Shown: positions 10,823 to 23,756, counted from the stretch's first letter. The stretch: DNA of 64,000 nt from Brienomyrus brachyistius (GCF_023856365.1 NC_064548.1:15917642-15981641); one strand, 5' to 3'. Notes: a model not told the origin generated them from the letters alone. Numbers and translations are program-made.

Positions 10823-12710
10823 AAGCATGGAATTTGTTCCATTACAAAATAAAATGTGAGGAACTTTGAAAACTCTAAAAGGAAAGAACGAGAGAAATAA
10901 GAATGAATCATATGTAGAGATTTAGACAGAGTTTGCCTGTTCCAGCCCTGTGACAAGGCTGCTGCATCATCCTATCTTTGCTCTCGCCTCACCATGTGTT
11001 CTACTCGAGGTCTACTGGAGGTGGCGTATAATTTTAGGGATGCTAACCTATTTCTGCATACAACCACATGCACTCCTCACAGCTGCATGTCATTTGTTTA
11101 GGAAATAACAGCATAATATGATTTTTAGCTCCAGCAAAAAGAGATTCCATCTCGGAGATAACTCCTCCGGAATAATATCCCTGTACGTAAGCGGGCCTGG
11201 GTAAATTTTATACAGTGTTCTCGAGTTTTCCTTTTTATTGAGGAATATAAACTGTACAAATGTATACAAGATTGCCAGACGGGATCTGTCTGGATACTGT
11301 GGAAATTCAATTCATAGGTTTTCTATATCAACTTGATTTTGTTCTCCGCTTGCCCTGCATTTTTATTGTACACAAACCTGCTGGTTTTCTTTCACCAATA
11401 CACTGATCATCCAGTCAGAAATGCATGGTGAAATGCATTGTGGGTAAGAGTCATATATGTCAACGGCAATGCTATTACGGATGTGTTTTCAGGCATGAGA
11501 ATTGATGTGCGCCTGCATACTCTCTGCTTTTCTTCTGCTTTGTGTGTCTGTGAATGTACATGTGTATTTAACTGAACACTACATTTATGTGTAGCATGTA
11601 GCTCATACCTTGGAAGTTCTTAGTGCATGCGTGCGTGTTCGTGTGTGTGTGTATGTGCGTGCATGTGTGTGTGCATATGGTGACAATTTGTTAAGTATTC
11701 ATGCTGGCATGAGTATGAATGCATGTTTCGTGATTCTTATCTGTGGTTGCTGTGCGTGCGTGTGCATATGTGTGTGTGCTCAAACATGTTTCTGCTTTGC
11801 CCTCGGGGGGCCACCCCCCCTAGGACCGCCCCCATGCCAGTGACTGAATCGGATTCAACCTCATTTGCATGTCAGCGTGTCACTTGAGGGAAGATCTGCT
11901 TCTCTCTCCCTGCGATCCAGGATTGGACTGACCTTGCTCAGGCGGTGAGTTAGTGATAACCTTCACGGCGTGAGCAGTCCTTTACCCACAATCCCTTCCT
12001 GGGTATCTTCAATAACAAAAGGGAGACAAAGGTCTTCGAAAGAAGCAGAGAGAGTGAGCAGGAGGAAGGGTGCCGAGGGAACAAGGGGGAGAGAAAATGA
12101 AATGATGGCAAGAGAGAATAAGGGAACGAAAGAGAAAAACTAACAGCCAAACAAGCTGAAGAGGAAAATGAGGTTACTGGCCAGATATGAAGAGCTTATG
12201 AGAATAAAAGGCTGGGAAGTGACAGTGTGGAATGCTTTTCTTGGCTCTCCTTCATCATTTCATTGCTCATTATTGACTGTAGCTGTAAGTGGGGGTGTTT
12301 GTCATGTGTCCTTGGGTTGGATCCTTCTAACTTACAGCACCCTTAGACCGATGGTGTTCCAGGGAGAAAATGTACAAGACGGCAATAAAAAAAAGAAGCG
12401 AATACTGATAAATCACAGGAGGACACGTGTGGGCAGGAAGACAAAATATCAGCTTCACGCCAGAAACTATGTTGGTTTTTTTTTTTTTGGTTATTTTTTC
12501 ACCTTCACCCGGCAGCTCACAGAAGCTCAACATCTACTCAGAGTCTGCAGAGTCAATGTGCGAGAGTGAGCTTCGCAAGTGGCACTCATGGACTCCCAAA
12601 CTGGTCACAATCAATGTTGAATCCTCCAGAAATCCTCTCAAAACCATTTGATGATCCTGGAGTCTGTATGCCACAATATATCAGTTACAGATACTATTTA
12701 TTGTCTTTAA
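10823..12710. other. Unique sequence, GT-rich in part
   Basis: A GT-rich imperfect microsatellite lies at about 11628-11790. A poly-T run lies at about 12477-12488. Several short open frames occur, but none has recognisable homology or codon structure. No RNA gene was seen. Confidence 0.4.
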
Positions 12711-12980
12711 ATGACTAATCAAAACAACAACAATAACAACAACAATAACGACAACAATGACAACAACAATGACGACAACAATGACAACAACAATGACAAC
12801 AACAATAACAACAACAATAACGACAACAATGACGACAACAATGACAACAACAATAACAACAACAATAACAACAACAATGACAACAACAATAACGACAACA
12901 ATAACGACAACAATGACAACAACAATAACAACAACAATAACGACAACAACAACGACAACAACAATGATAATGATGATAAT
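12711..12980 (+). repeat. CAA-based 12-bp tandem array
   Basis: The array is about 21 units of the form acaacaacaatN, where the variable positions give taa, tga and cga triplets (for example 'caacaacaatgacaac'). The mixture of variants follows a 12-bp period rather than a plain trinucleotide. It yields long low-complexity open frames on both strands, which are not evidence for genes. Confidence 0.9.
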
Positions 12981-15900
12981 AGCAGTGAATTTTATACAGA
13001 ATGTAGCTTTCTCCCAAGGAACACGTCTGAAACAATCACACCAGTGGATCTGTGTCCTGGTTGAGCCCCCCCCCCCCCCTCCCACTGTTACAAGCGCCCA
13101 AACTCTGCCAGGGCCTCAACGCTGATAAAATATTAGACACATATAATTTATTGTCCAATTTATGACCGGCTATTCCACGGAGGTGGGGGTTGTGAGGGAT
13201 TCTTTCTACGGATACAAGGTGCTAAAACACAAAGATTACACACCCCAGGAGAAGCAGTAATTTACCACGGTGACTCGGAGCCAGACACCTCCAGCAGTAT
13301 TTCACGCTGAGGGGGGGTTGGGGGAGTGGAGGTAAATAGGAGGAGGGATACATGAAGGAGAAAGATGACAGGGAGGAGGAGTGGAAAGCACAAAATAGAG
13401 AGGGATGATGTTGTGGAGGTAAAGAAAGAGAGGTGAATAACAAAAGGTGGGTGTTCTAGGTTTTTCCTTTAAATGTTACATGTAAGAGAACCGACTCCAC
13501 ACAGTCGACAAGGTCAGAGCTGTATGCAGAACAGGCCACTGCGGAGGGCTGAACATGAGCACATCCCACAAACGGCAACCTTCCGAGGAGAGAGGTGATG
13601 TCACGCTTGTCAGCCAATCAGGTGGCGCCTGCTAGGATTGGCATAGCAAGGACCAAGTGAAGCAGTTTTTCTTTCCCTCACATATGATGTTGTTGGCAAA
13701 ACCGTAGCACTGTCGTGCCCCACCCCCTAATGGCTTAACTTTAAATGAACAGAAGCAGGTAGGGCGAACACCCAGGAGCGAGGAGACATGTGACTGAATC
13801 ACTTGGCCCTATTTAAACATTCATATCCAGATATTCCTTGTGCCTGGAAAGTAGGCCCCGCGAGTGATGCCAGTAAATCTGTTTCCCAGCTGCCTCTGCA
13901 CGAATGATCAGTCTTACAGTGTAAGTTATAGTGCAGAGAAGATCCTTGCCCACCATCGGGTTTCTTGCACGTCTAAGCGGCCCTTTGCTCAGTCACGATC
14001 CCCACCCCACACAGAGAAGAACAACACATAAAGAGTGTCCATGGTGCGACCTTGCAAACACGGAACAATCTGAGCCCCCATTAGGCCAGGATGTTAGTAA
14101 ATACACCCCCCCCCCTCCCAAAAAAAAAGAATACTTAACATAATATTAAATTTCCTACAGATACATACTTTGTTGGTGTCGCAACACTCTAGAGGTGTCA
14201 GGGGTGATTGAGTATCTGTCCACTGTGTCACAATGAATAAATGACGACTCAATTTAAGGGGGGGGGGGTGACCTTTGACTCCTTATACCTGTAGGCGACA
14301 ATTACTGCTGAGCCACTGTCCCCAGACCAGATGTGTGGAGTCCAGAAATAGCCCTTAAAGACAAATAAGTGAGTTTTTCTGCGATTGTTTGCATTGGTAG
14401 GTGAGGGAATATAAAGTAGGAGCTGTCCTATTTAAGCCCAATTCTTTATCCCCATTCTTGGATGGATCTCACAGGGCAGATGCTTCTATTTAGCTGAAAA
14501 GGAGATTGCAATGGTTGGGAGAGCTGGACTGCTGATGATCTTCTAGAAAGTTTCACCCTATCCCCTATACTGCAGCTTGCACAGTAGAATTTCACTGTAG
14601 TCCTAGGAAAAGTGAAACTTAAAACATTGTTTAGTTTTGAACTATCTACAGAGACCAATAGCAAAATTTGACAGCTGAGATTTTGCACAGCCTGCAGAAT
14701 CTGCAATCGATTATTTGAGTCTTCTGTGTTTGACTTCTAATGCAAAGGATTATAGGGGTTTTCTTGAGTGTACTCACTTCGAAATTCCTTCGCTTAGCTA
14801 ACCCAAACTCCAAGAATAACGCTTACTGTCATCTTCCATCTCCCAGCACGGAATGAATTCACATTCTCTAATTTTGCGGGAATCTCACCTTTATCTGGCA
14901 ACAGCCCATAATTTGGAAGAAACGACCCCTTTGCACATGTAATCCGACAGGTCTTTGGTGTCGTTCACATCACCTCTACTGAGGGAACACGACGACGTGA
15001 AGGAAACGCAAATATTTCTGAGAGGAGGGAAGTTCAAGCCGTTGAGTTACTGAAGTTTGTGGTAATGAGCGTCGCTTTTTCCAGCTTTCTTCCAGCATCG
15101 CTGTTTTCTGCAGCTGCACAGGAGCAGCCCGAACCATTTGCAGTATTTAATGGAGGCACTTTCCAAAGCTCAGGTGTTCTCCTCGTCATGATGAAATCAT
15201 GATCCGAGGCCCGGGGGCGATGCGCCGCTTTTCCCGAAAACATTTGGGACGTCCTCCAAAAATGCTGAATGCTCAAAAACAAAAAAAAAAACGAGATGCC
15301 CCCTCAATTCCTGTTATGGCTTTGCTTTTAACCTGACAATTACAATGATTTGTGCTGCACCTGAAGGGCTGCTTCAGCTCGGCTTGGCAGAATGGTTCCC
15401 GGGGAACATCTTCAGACTATTGCTGGCCTGCTGAAAGTGCTGCATGAACTTTGGGTCTATTGAGTGGGAAAAAGGAAGGAAAACCACTCCAGCAGTGGAG
15501 AAAACATGCGCGTGATGTAATTGCATAGTACACAATTATCTTCACTTATGGTAAACCGATTAGCTTTTTGAGAGAATCACAAACTGTACAACATCATGCT
15601 TATAGCATATTAAATTCATATATTCTCCGATTGCTTATCTGCATGCATTTTATCTGCTGTTAATTGTTTTGGTAACCCTTCAGTTTATGGTCTGCACCTC
15701 AACTATTAGTAAATTGTTAGCAATCATTTCGTAATGTTTTAGTAAATAAAAATATTCAATCAATTTTTCAAATGTTTTGCAAAGATATCTTACTCCCGTT
15801 TCACAAATAATTTTCTATAGAGCTTGTAAATATCTGGGGTACGCCGACTAACCCAATCTTTCATATTTGCAAAAGATTAACAAGCTTTTCTATGGATTCC

Positions 15901-16369
15901 AGGATATTATCGTAATGCATTTCGAAATTTGTTTGTAATTGAATCTTTCTACCTATTGCCGAATGATAATGATGGTAATTGTTTATTAATGCATAGGGAG
16001 TCGACCTTCGACTAAAGTGACACCTTCGTTTTCATATTAGAGCGGTAGACTTACAGAGAGGCAGAAGCTCGGTGAGCTGGTGACGTGTCCGTAAAGGACG
16101 CTCCCAACACACCGGTGCCCTTTTAGCCCTTCTTTCTGTGGCCTAGTAAAGATGAAAACACAAGGTCACATAAGCCAACTGATGTTAATGCAGATCGACG
16201 CCTTTATGTCCGTTATCTAGTGTTTGACGCTACAAAATACTGTCTGTAGCGCTGGTCTGGTTTCTCAGCATAAGAGCAAAAATCTGATCTTTATACAAAG
16301 CACAGTGAGCACAGGGGCACACAGACTCACACATAACATGTGCACACACACATACAGACAGACACACAC
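12981..16369. other. Long unique stretch, no gene seen
   Basis: Poly-C runs occur at about 13066-13080 and 14105-14117, and a G run at about 14260-14270. Positions 14700-16050 are AT-rich, repeat-free and show TAAT-type motifs. No exon, RNA gene or transposon was recognised. Confidence 0.4.
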
Positions 16370-16672
16370 AGATTAGGTACCTATGTCTTTCTGGGGACGC
16401 TCCATTCATTCCCATGATCATGACCCTAATGCCTACCGTGACAGCTTTAACCCCTACCCATCCCTAAACTTAGCCTAAACAATAAATAACCAAACGAAAT
16501 ACAAGACTTTTGACATTTTTACCTTTTTGATAACATTCCAGGATTTTTATAAAATCGAGGCTGTCCTCGTGGGGGCTGAAAAAATGTCTCCACAAGCTGA
16601 AAAGTTACAGGGTTTTATGACATTGTGGGAAAATCTTATTGATTACAAAATTGCACACTCACACACACACAC
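16370..16672 (-). repeat. 'gtggggac' repeat, copy 2
   Basis: Diverged blocks match the family: 'tctggggacgctccatt', 'aagacttttgacattttt' and 'aatgtctccacaag'. A CA run follows. Relative to the copy at 10567-10822 this copy is reversed. Confidence 0.55.
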
Positions 16673-16905
16673 TGGTCAGTAAGTATATCTTTGTGGGGAC
16701 TCTCCATTCACTTTTAAAAGGAAAACCCTAATCCCAACATAATGACCCTAACCCCTACTCAGCCCTAACCCTAACCCAAAAGTAACCAAACAAAATACGA
16801 GACTTTTGGCATTTTTAGTTTTTCGATTGCATTCACAGATCTTTGTGTAGACCTGAAAAACAACGAAATGTAATATAAACAGAATACACACACACTCACA
16901 CACAC
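16673..16905 (-). repeat. 'gtggggac' repeat, copy 3, adjacent to copy 2
   Basis: This copy contains 'tttgtggggactctcc', a stretch of telomere-like 'ccctaaccctaaccc', 'gagacttttggcattttt' and 'agatctttgtgtagacc'. CA repeats lie at both ends. Its placement directly after copy 2 in the same orientation suggests a tandem duplication or paired insertion. Confidence 0.6.
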
Positions 16906-17319
16906 TTATACATGCAGAACTAGTTTAATATGCTGGTATCATGATCGGGAGAATACAGTTTTTCTTAGCAGTGGTGTTTTCAAACATAACTAATGCAGCT
17001 GGCCCTCTATTGGACATTCAGGCGCCGTGTGATGGCATGTTCACCAATCACAGGCTTTACAGTGACTCCCAGAATCAACAGTACAACCAACACTAAATAG
17101 AACAGAAGGGGGCGGAGGGGGCAAGGGCTGGCAGGCCAGTGAAGGTTTGAAGACTTAACTGCATCCTTAGCCAGGGTTGATCCAGGTTGAACCATCTCAA
17201 GAACAATGGAGAGGAAGCACGGGAACAGCTTCCTGCTATCGCCAAACGCTCGTGCTCCCCCCCCAGACAGGTCTAAAGAATAGCCTGACATATTAGCGAC
17301 AAACAAAGGGAGTCGCTTT
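16906..17319. other. Unique sequence, nothing recognised
   Basis: Ordinary non-coding sequence follows the CA repeats. The 99-codon minus-strand frame at 17007-17306 shows a hydrophobic stretch but no family I recognise and no supporting signals. Confidence 0.35.
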
Positions 17320-18050
17320 CAGTCCCGTGAATATTCCTTATCGCATTCCCCCCATTCATTTGCCATGTCTCTTAATTAGGTATTGTTAGCATGTCCCCTG
17401 TGTTAAAGATAGGGAGAGAAAACCCACACGCCTTGTGGGGGGGGGGGTTCGCTATCTGGACAGCCCTCCCGCGGCATCACCGTTACCAGGACGCATGGCG
17501 GCCGTTATTAATGAGTATTAGCCCGTTCCCCGTATCCCTGAAATGGCAACACAATGGAGCCGGAAGATCCGACATGGGATCCATTGTGGGGATTCCCTCC
17601 CGGCCGCCGTCCTCTCCCGAGGAAGCACTCGACGATTAGCCGATAGCTTGTTGCCGCACTCGGGTCGGACGCCGCCTGAGGAAGGCAGGGATTAAATCTA
17701 ATTAGCGTGAATAGCGACGGCGGAGCTACGGAAGGAGATTACGGGTCGGCAGACATCTCCTCTGGTCTCCGCTAATTAGCATTATTTGTGCACAAAAGCA
17801 AACAAGGGCTCACATAGCCTCTGTTACACAAATACAGATTAAATACAGGAATAGTTGTAATATTTCTTATGAAATAATTAGCCGATGTGTTCGTACTAAT
17901 GGCATGCGCCTGCCGAGATGGATCTAATGACCTATTGCGTGTATATTCCAAGCGAGTGGAGTTTTGGGCTTATGAGAAACTGATTAGAAAGATGTTGAAT
18001 GTGTGAACCTACCCTTCCTGTGTAAATGGCATGAGGAGTGCTCTATGTGA
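17320..18050. promoter_or_regulatory. Candidate conserved non-coding cluster, TAATTA-rich
   Basis: Homeodomain-type cores recur: 'cttaattagg' near 17371, 'attaatgagtattagcc' near 17507, 'tctaattagcg' near 17698, 'gctaattagcattattt' near 17771 and 'aataattagcc' near 17874. The block is repeat-free apart from a G run near 17438. Density of these motifs in unique sequence is typical of vertebrate developmental enhancers. Conservation is not tested here. Confidence 0.35.
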
Positions 18051-18052
18051 AA

Positions 18053-18070
18053 GGGGGGGGGGGGGGGGGG
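18053..18070. repeat. poly-G tract (18 nt)
   Basis: An uninterrupted run of 18 G, preceded by 'tgtgaaa' and followed by 'cgtagggcagg'. Confidence 0.9.
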
Positions 18071-18255
18071 CGTAGGGCAGGCCAGAGAAGGTAAGCTGAT
18101 TCACCCATCGTCAACAGCTCCAGACAAAACATGGAATCTCCAGCAATGCACAAGGCCGGGGGGACATTTAGAGGTAATGGCAGAACAAAACGCACAAAAA
18201 TGTCAGCCTTCGCATGTCAGATAACACAAACCCGCTGGGATTGTGTACAGGGGCT

Positions 18256-18343
18256 GGACGCTCACCGATGTCGCTCACCGATTGAAAACATATCATTAGC
18301 TAACTATAAGGTTGGACCATCATATGAATTATGTCACTTCTCA
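18256..18343 (-). mobile_element. Interspersed repeat 'X', partial copy 2
   Basis: The reverse complement shares 'aattcatatgatggtcc', 'cttatagttagctaatg' and 'caatcggtgagcg' with copies of family X. The 'ccaatcagctttcag' end is missing. Confidence 0.6.
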
Positions 18344-20420
18344 TGTCTCTCAACATAAAAAACACCACAGAACAAACACAGGTACCTACATGGATCAGAA
18401 CTGTATGCACCCAAATACATATGAATATTATGGCCCATTAGAAGGATATTGGGAAACCCTTTGAGGCTCCGCCCCCAGAATCTGCACACAATCACTTACC
18501 ATCACACAATCCCACGTCACCACATCCTTGGTGACGGTGGAACGACCGCACCTGTGGCCACCCAAGCCATCTCTGCCACACAAACACACATGCATTTACA
18601 TACTGACAACATCTCCCCTGCACTCTTTCAGGCTATTCCCACAGACATCGGCAAGGGTGGTTATCCTGTAACTACAGCCCTGGTATCTGAAGAGAAAGGC
18701 AGGCAAAGTGAATGAAACTCTGAGAAAAACAACTGAGGATTTCTTTTTGGGTGGGAGGGTTCAGCACGCAGGTCAAACTAAGGGCATACGTGCGAGGATG
18801 CATCTAGAACATTTTTTATACCATGCATTATTTTACAGTCTTACACAGTGTTACAGGGTGAATCCATTCAGAGGCGCTCTTTGATGTGATCTAATCTGAA
18901 AACATAAGGGAGCCCCAAACTGTTTACAGCTTTGATTGGAATTACACAATCAATTACTACCCCCCGCTGCGGCCCAAACGAGCAGAGCCCAAAAGACAGG
19001 GGAATTGGTTAAATGTTATTGTTGAGAGGTCATTATCCCACAATCAGGGTGGTTAATGCAAGAAAATGACATTCATTAAAATCCTCAACAGGAGTCTCCC
19101 AGGGGCCACGCTGCGGCTGACCTCTATTCACTGGGCCGCTTTGTGCCTCGTCCACAGTGCGGATGGGGGATCATGTCAAAGTCGCACAATGATCGCTTTT
19201 TGTGCGTAAGCCTTGGCTTCGCGGCGTATGTGCGAGTGCGTGAGGGAGGCAGGCATGCAGGGAGAGAGATTGTGTCATTGCGTTTTAAAAGAATGGGGTG
19301 GGGGTTGGGGGGGGGGGTTCGATGTGCACAGCGAGAACTGTGTGTGACGGGCACGTACCACCGTGGGAGGCCCCCCCCCACGGGGTCGAAGGTCACGGGG
19401 CGATGCCGCGGCGCGAGCTGAAAAGCTGAACAAAGGCGGGCCAAGGATCAGTCATGTTTTGGACCAACTAACAAGTTCAAATGAGCGTGTGCGAGAGCCG
19501 GGCCCTGTCCCAGAGCCGCCCTTAATCGGGAACATTAACCCTGCGTCTCGGAGCACGTCGCACCTCGCTTTTTTTCGGTTGCATTAGTCTAATGAGAGGA
19601 GAGGCTCAACCGTGAAAGTGACACCGACGGTATTACAGTAAATTACAAGCAAGCGAGGAAAGAAAATAAGACACAGAGGTCACGGGTACTGCGGTAAAAC
19701 CCCATCTTTACCGCACACCGTCTTGAAAACTCTACCTCAAGAGTTGGAGACTCAGTGGAAGTCCAAGACCTCAGGCTGCACCTCGGAATATAGCGGCAAA
19801 ATCCCACAGCTGGCATCAAATACCACGTGTATTACGGTATCGTTGACACGAGCCAATCGCAGCTGCCGGTTTAACTGAACCATTGAATGACTCTTTAAGG
19901 CACACCTCTCGTCGGCACAGCATGCGAGACACGCTAATAAGAGCATAGATAAGAGCACCCCCTTCTGGCTGACAAACAAGGACTCCGGGAAAAAAGGAAA
20001 ACACAACAAGCAGTCTCATGTTGTTCTCTCCTCCCACACTCCCAAGATAACCTTGTCTGATCCACATTCACTTTTTCTCCCTGCGATCGGACAGGCTGTG
20101 AATTGTGGGTAGTCCTCATGCGCCTACGTCTGGTCGCCCTGAAAAAGCTCATTACAGAAACAAGCGCCTTAGGAACGCGGAGGGTGACGCTGCTCCTGAA
20201 ACACTGAAGCACCCGCTTCCCACCAGGCTCGCCTGTAATAATTTACTTCACTATTCAGATCTCTTCCGTATTGAATAGAAAGAATGACCTTTTTTTTTTT
20301 GGATGGGGGGGGGGGGGGGGATTGGAGGGAGATGAGGAAACGGTGCCTGTGGAGCAGCCAAGGACTGACCCCCCCAGGCTTCCAACCATCTGTTGCATTG
20401 ATGGGAAGAATCAACAGAGT
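18344..20420. other. Unique sequence; CpG-rich about 19100-19600
   Basis: No gene or transposon was recognised. Positions 19100-19600 have raised CpG and G runs (about 19310-19318). The unique block about 18880-19130 carries 'caatcaattac' and 'gttaaatgttattg' and could be a conserved element. A G run of 16 lies at 20305-20320. Confidence 0.4.
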
Positions 20421-20433
20421 TTGTTTGTGTGTA

Positions 20434-20436
<3 letters not shown>

Positions 20437-20466
<30 letters not shown>

Positions 20467-20637
20467 TTGTGGATTAAGTATATATTGCATTTTGGGGACC
20501 AAATGTCCCCACGACGTCATGAAAAGCTCTTATTTTGACATTGTGCGTCCCCACAAGGGGAAATTCGATGGTATAAAAATCTGAGATTAGTGTTTTCCCG
20601 TAGAAACCCACAAAGATATGAATATAAACATGTGAAA

Positions 20638-20640
<3 letters not shown>
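20437..20640 (+). repeat. GT-flanked 'gtggggac' repeat, copy 4
   Basis: The (GT)n run is followed by 'ttttggggaccaaatg' and 'tccccacgac', then 'gcgtccccacaag', ending at 'acaaagatatgaatataa'. The block order matches the copy at 10567-10822 with an internal deletion. Confidence 0.6.
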
Positions 20641-20683
<43 letters not shown>

Positions 20684-20723
20684 GAGAGGGGAGAGAGAGA
20701 GAGAGGGAGAGAGAGAGAGAGAG
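20636..20723. repeat. Interrupted (GA)n microsatellite
   Basis: A purine-only GA tract with GGGA interruptions lies next to the gtggggac repeat. A mirror-symmetric purine tract of this length could adopt triplex DNA. Confidence 0.9.
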
Positions 20724-22303
20724 TTGCACCACTGCAACTTTGAGATCATGATGTTCAACATATTGAACTAATTCTGCATATATAAGCGTGTGTGTGTGTG
20801 AATAGTGGGATTTCAGTAATAAGTCAATGCTCGGATTTCTGCATTAAGAAACGAGAGGTACGGCTTAAATTCATAACTATTCATCTAGACATTACTGCAT
20901 AGGGTTAATAGTATTATCGAATGTTTCAACACCAAAACATAAAAATGATTTCCCATGCCGTATGTTTGAGGGACTGTTTGCCAATTCACCTGTGACATTA
21001 CCCAGACCATATTTTTTGCTTATTCTTGCACAGAGGGACGATTTTAGGTACTAGGCACCCATCCCAGCCCCAGGAGGACTGGGGTGAAGCCTTTGGGAAC
21101 AGAGGGTTAACTTCACCAACCCGCAGGATGCAATGAAAAGGCCTGAGTTTTCCTTCTGAACCCAGAGAGATCACCTGAAACGTGACTGCGAGTGCCTGAC
21201 CATGCAGGTCACTCAGGGCTTCATGCGTCATTCACGGTAAGTCCTGAATTCAGAAATAACGGCACTCTTACACGTGATTTTTGAACAGTCGGCAGTAATA
21301 TACAGCCCTTCCAGCACAGAGCTTCACACACTAGGAAAAAAAGCTTTCCGACTGTAGTAGATCCCTTTATCTCTCACTGTTTGTCTGTCTGTCTCTCTCT
21401 CCTTGATTGAAATTCAAATTAAAAATCGCGTGATCAACGGCGGGGTTCCCTAAACGTAAGATGCGGTAGCCTTCGCTTCTCTGCCTCTCCTCTGAAATTG
21501 ATATGCTCTTTTTCTTTCCTCTCTCTCTCTCTCTCTCTCAGCTTCTGGTGATCTGCTCTATTTCCATAACGCTGGAAATGGATTTAGGAAAGGATATGTG
21601 CAGTTTCTTCTCTTGTTTGTTTGTATTTTTGCAATCTCAATACAGACCCGTGGAATCACAGCTCACTGCATCGTCTGAATGCTCCACATTTGGATCTGGA
21701 GCTGCCTGCAGTCCTGGAACGTCATCCGGGGGTAAAACGGACAGGTTGCACGCCTGACCTGCTGCTCCAACAAACAACAGGCCCCTGGTCACGAGGCACG
21801 GGACCTGGAACTGAACAAGGTACCAGTGGACAGCTCCTTTATCCAGCACTTCAGACTAAAAGCTACATTTAATATCCCTCCAGGAAAGAACCTGACAGAA
21901 ACACACAAACACACAAGAAAAGAGGGAGCGAGAGAGAATCCAAGCTGCCTCTGATATGTTTATTCAATAAACAGCGAGTTATTCTTAATATCCAAACCGT
22001 TTCAATGATTCCCCTTGGGATAGAGGACTGGCGATATTCCACATATTTTATAAATATACGAATTACACATATATGTGGACAGCAATGTACTCCTGACAGC
22101 GCTCCATGTTTGTTTTTTGTGTTTTTAACATTCCTGTGTGTGAATAAAAACATTTCACTATGGCTTTTCCATTGGCGCAGTGATACAATGGCATGGTCCC
22201 CTGCATGAGTGGCTTACAGCGCCCCCTACAAGGGGATCCAGGACACAGTACAAAACATGGGGATGTAATCTGTTGTATCCCATTAACCCCTCTGCAAAAA
22301 GCC
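20724..22303. other. Unique sequence, no gene seen
   Basis: A short (CT)n tract lies at about 21520-21540. Several open frames under 95 codons are present without recognisable domains. No RNA genes or transposons were identified. Confidence 0.4.
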
Positions 22304-22445
22304 AGTGGGCGGTTTATTTATAAAATGAGTTGAAAGCTGATTGGCCCCCAAAATGCCCCCTCCCTTGTCACTCACCGATTCGAAATATATCGTTGGCTAA
22401 TGATAAGGTTGACCCCTCTGTATGAATTATGGTCCCTGTTATGAT
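22304..22445 (-). mobile_element. Interspersed repeat 'X', copy 3
   Basis: The plus strand reads 'tgaaagctgattggccc', 'tgtcactcaccgattcg', 'gttggctaatgataagg' and 'tgaattatggtccc', which is the reverse of the block order seen at 6571-6736. Confidence 0.7.
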
Positions 22446-23311
22446 CCTCTTAAAAAAAAATATCATAAAATTGCCCCTGAGAAGAAGCATTTATATTTCT
22501 ATATGAAACATGTAGTAGTTTCCTTGGGTTAGACATCCTTAGGTAACCCTAACTCCGTCTAGAAACCTTCATCCAAATACAAGACCTTCATTTCTCCCTC
22601 CATCGTAACCCAAGCCGCAAGATTTCTCCCATACTCAGGTCTGCTTCAGGAGCTCACCACACGATGAAGAGACCCATTCCAGCACTGAAAAATGAAAACA
22701 TCAGAGGCAGACATCTTGATGAGCTGTCATCTCCTCTTAAGCAGCTCCTTTCCCATGGATCATCATCAAGACGTATTAGAAGCACTTTGATTAAACTTCC
22801 CAAATCCATAAGTCATCTAGCCAGAAACACACGTGAAATACAGCTGAGACAATGGGCAACAAATAAAGGCTTGTGTGGGGGTAAATAAAAAAATGGAAGG
22901 GGGGGTGGTCCCTTTCGGAGCACTAGCTGTCATAGGCAGCCGTCATTTTCCAAATGGCAAGTAATTATTGAGCGACTTTGCTGTTTGTGAGCTACTCTGC
23001 CAGTCCCATTTAGGGAGCAGGAAGAGCGGCGGATCTGTGGATTCGTATAGGATCGGACATGTGTTCAGGACTGCTGGGGAATTTTAAAGGCAGTCAGCTG
23101 TCCACGGTGATGGACAGAGAAGGAGACAGACAACCGGTTGACTGAAAATCAAGCAGAGAAAGCAGGTTCTCTTAAGATCATTCCGACGCCTGCCAAGACG
23201 GCTGCTGTACTTCGTGGACACTCTTTGCTTTTTCTCAGTATGGCATTTCCAGACTGATAAATGTAAAAATCCCATACATGAGAGAATATGTGAAAAAACC
23301 TGGTGAGCAGG
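22446..23311. other. Unique sequence, nothing recognised
   Basis: A 74-codon frame at 22664-22888 is basic and serine-rich but matches no family I know and has no clear start or splice context. No repeat was recognised. Confidence 0.35.
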
Positions 23312-23400
23312 TCGGCACGGTGGTTTAGTGGGGAGCACTGTTACCTCACGGCCCAATAGTTGGGCATTTGAATCAGTCATTACAGTCCAAAAAGATGTAA
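23312..23400 (+). mobile_element. SINE 5' fragment, forward
   Basis: The sequence 'ggcacggtggtttagtgg' followed by 'gcactgttacctcacgg' is a diverged tRNA-like SINE head. 'ttacagtccaaaaagatg' matches the SINE middle. It is broken by the reverse SINE that follows. Confidence 0.65.
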
Positions 23401-23401
23401 C

Positions 23402-23756
23402 TATGCTCCATCCATTTTCCAAACCGCTTATTCTACTGGGTTGCGGGGGGTCCGGAGCCTATCCCAGAAGCAATGGGCACGAGGCAGGGAACAACCCAGG
23501 ATGGGGGGCCAGCCCATTGCAGGGCACACTCACACACCAGTCACTCACACATGCACTCCTACAGGCAATTTAGCAACTCGAATTAGCCTCAGCACGTTTT
23601 GGGACTGTGGGGGGAAACCGGAGTACCTGGAGGAAACCCCACGACGACATGGGGAGAACATGGAAACTCCGCACACATGTGACCCAAGCGGAGACTCGAA
23701 CCCGGGTCCCAGAGGTATGAGGCGACAGTGCTAACCACTGCACCACCATGCCGCCC
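23402..23756 (-). mobile_element. Near-complete SINE, reverse
   Basis: On the plus strand this begins with reversed (ATGG)n 'ccatccattttccaaacc', then 'ggagcctatcccagaagc' and 'gcagggcacactcacac'. It ends with a reversed B box 'gactcgaacccgggtccc' and a reversed A box 'gtgctaaccactgcacc'. Both Pol III boxes are intact by eye, so it is among the best preserved copies here. Confidence 0.9.

Noticed and set aside
12719..13085. Low-complexity valine/isoleucine or asparagine-rich protein genes
   Set aside because: They are translations of the CAA 12-bp array on either strand.
16745..16785. Interstitial telomere repeat
   Set aside because: Only two or three ccctaa units, and they belong to the gtggggac repeat family.
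22664..22888. 74-codon basic frame as an exon
   Set aside because: No family match recognised and no clear splice or start evidence. Length is within chance.
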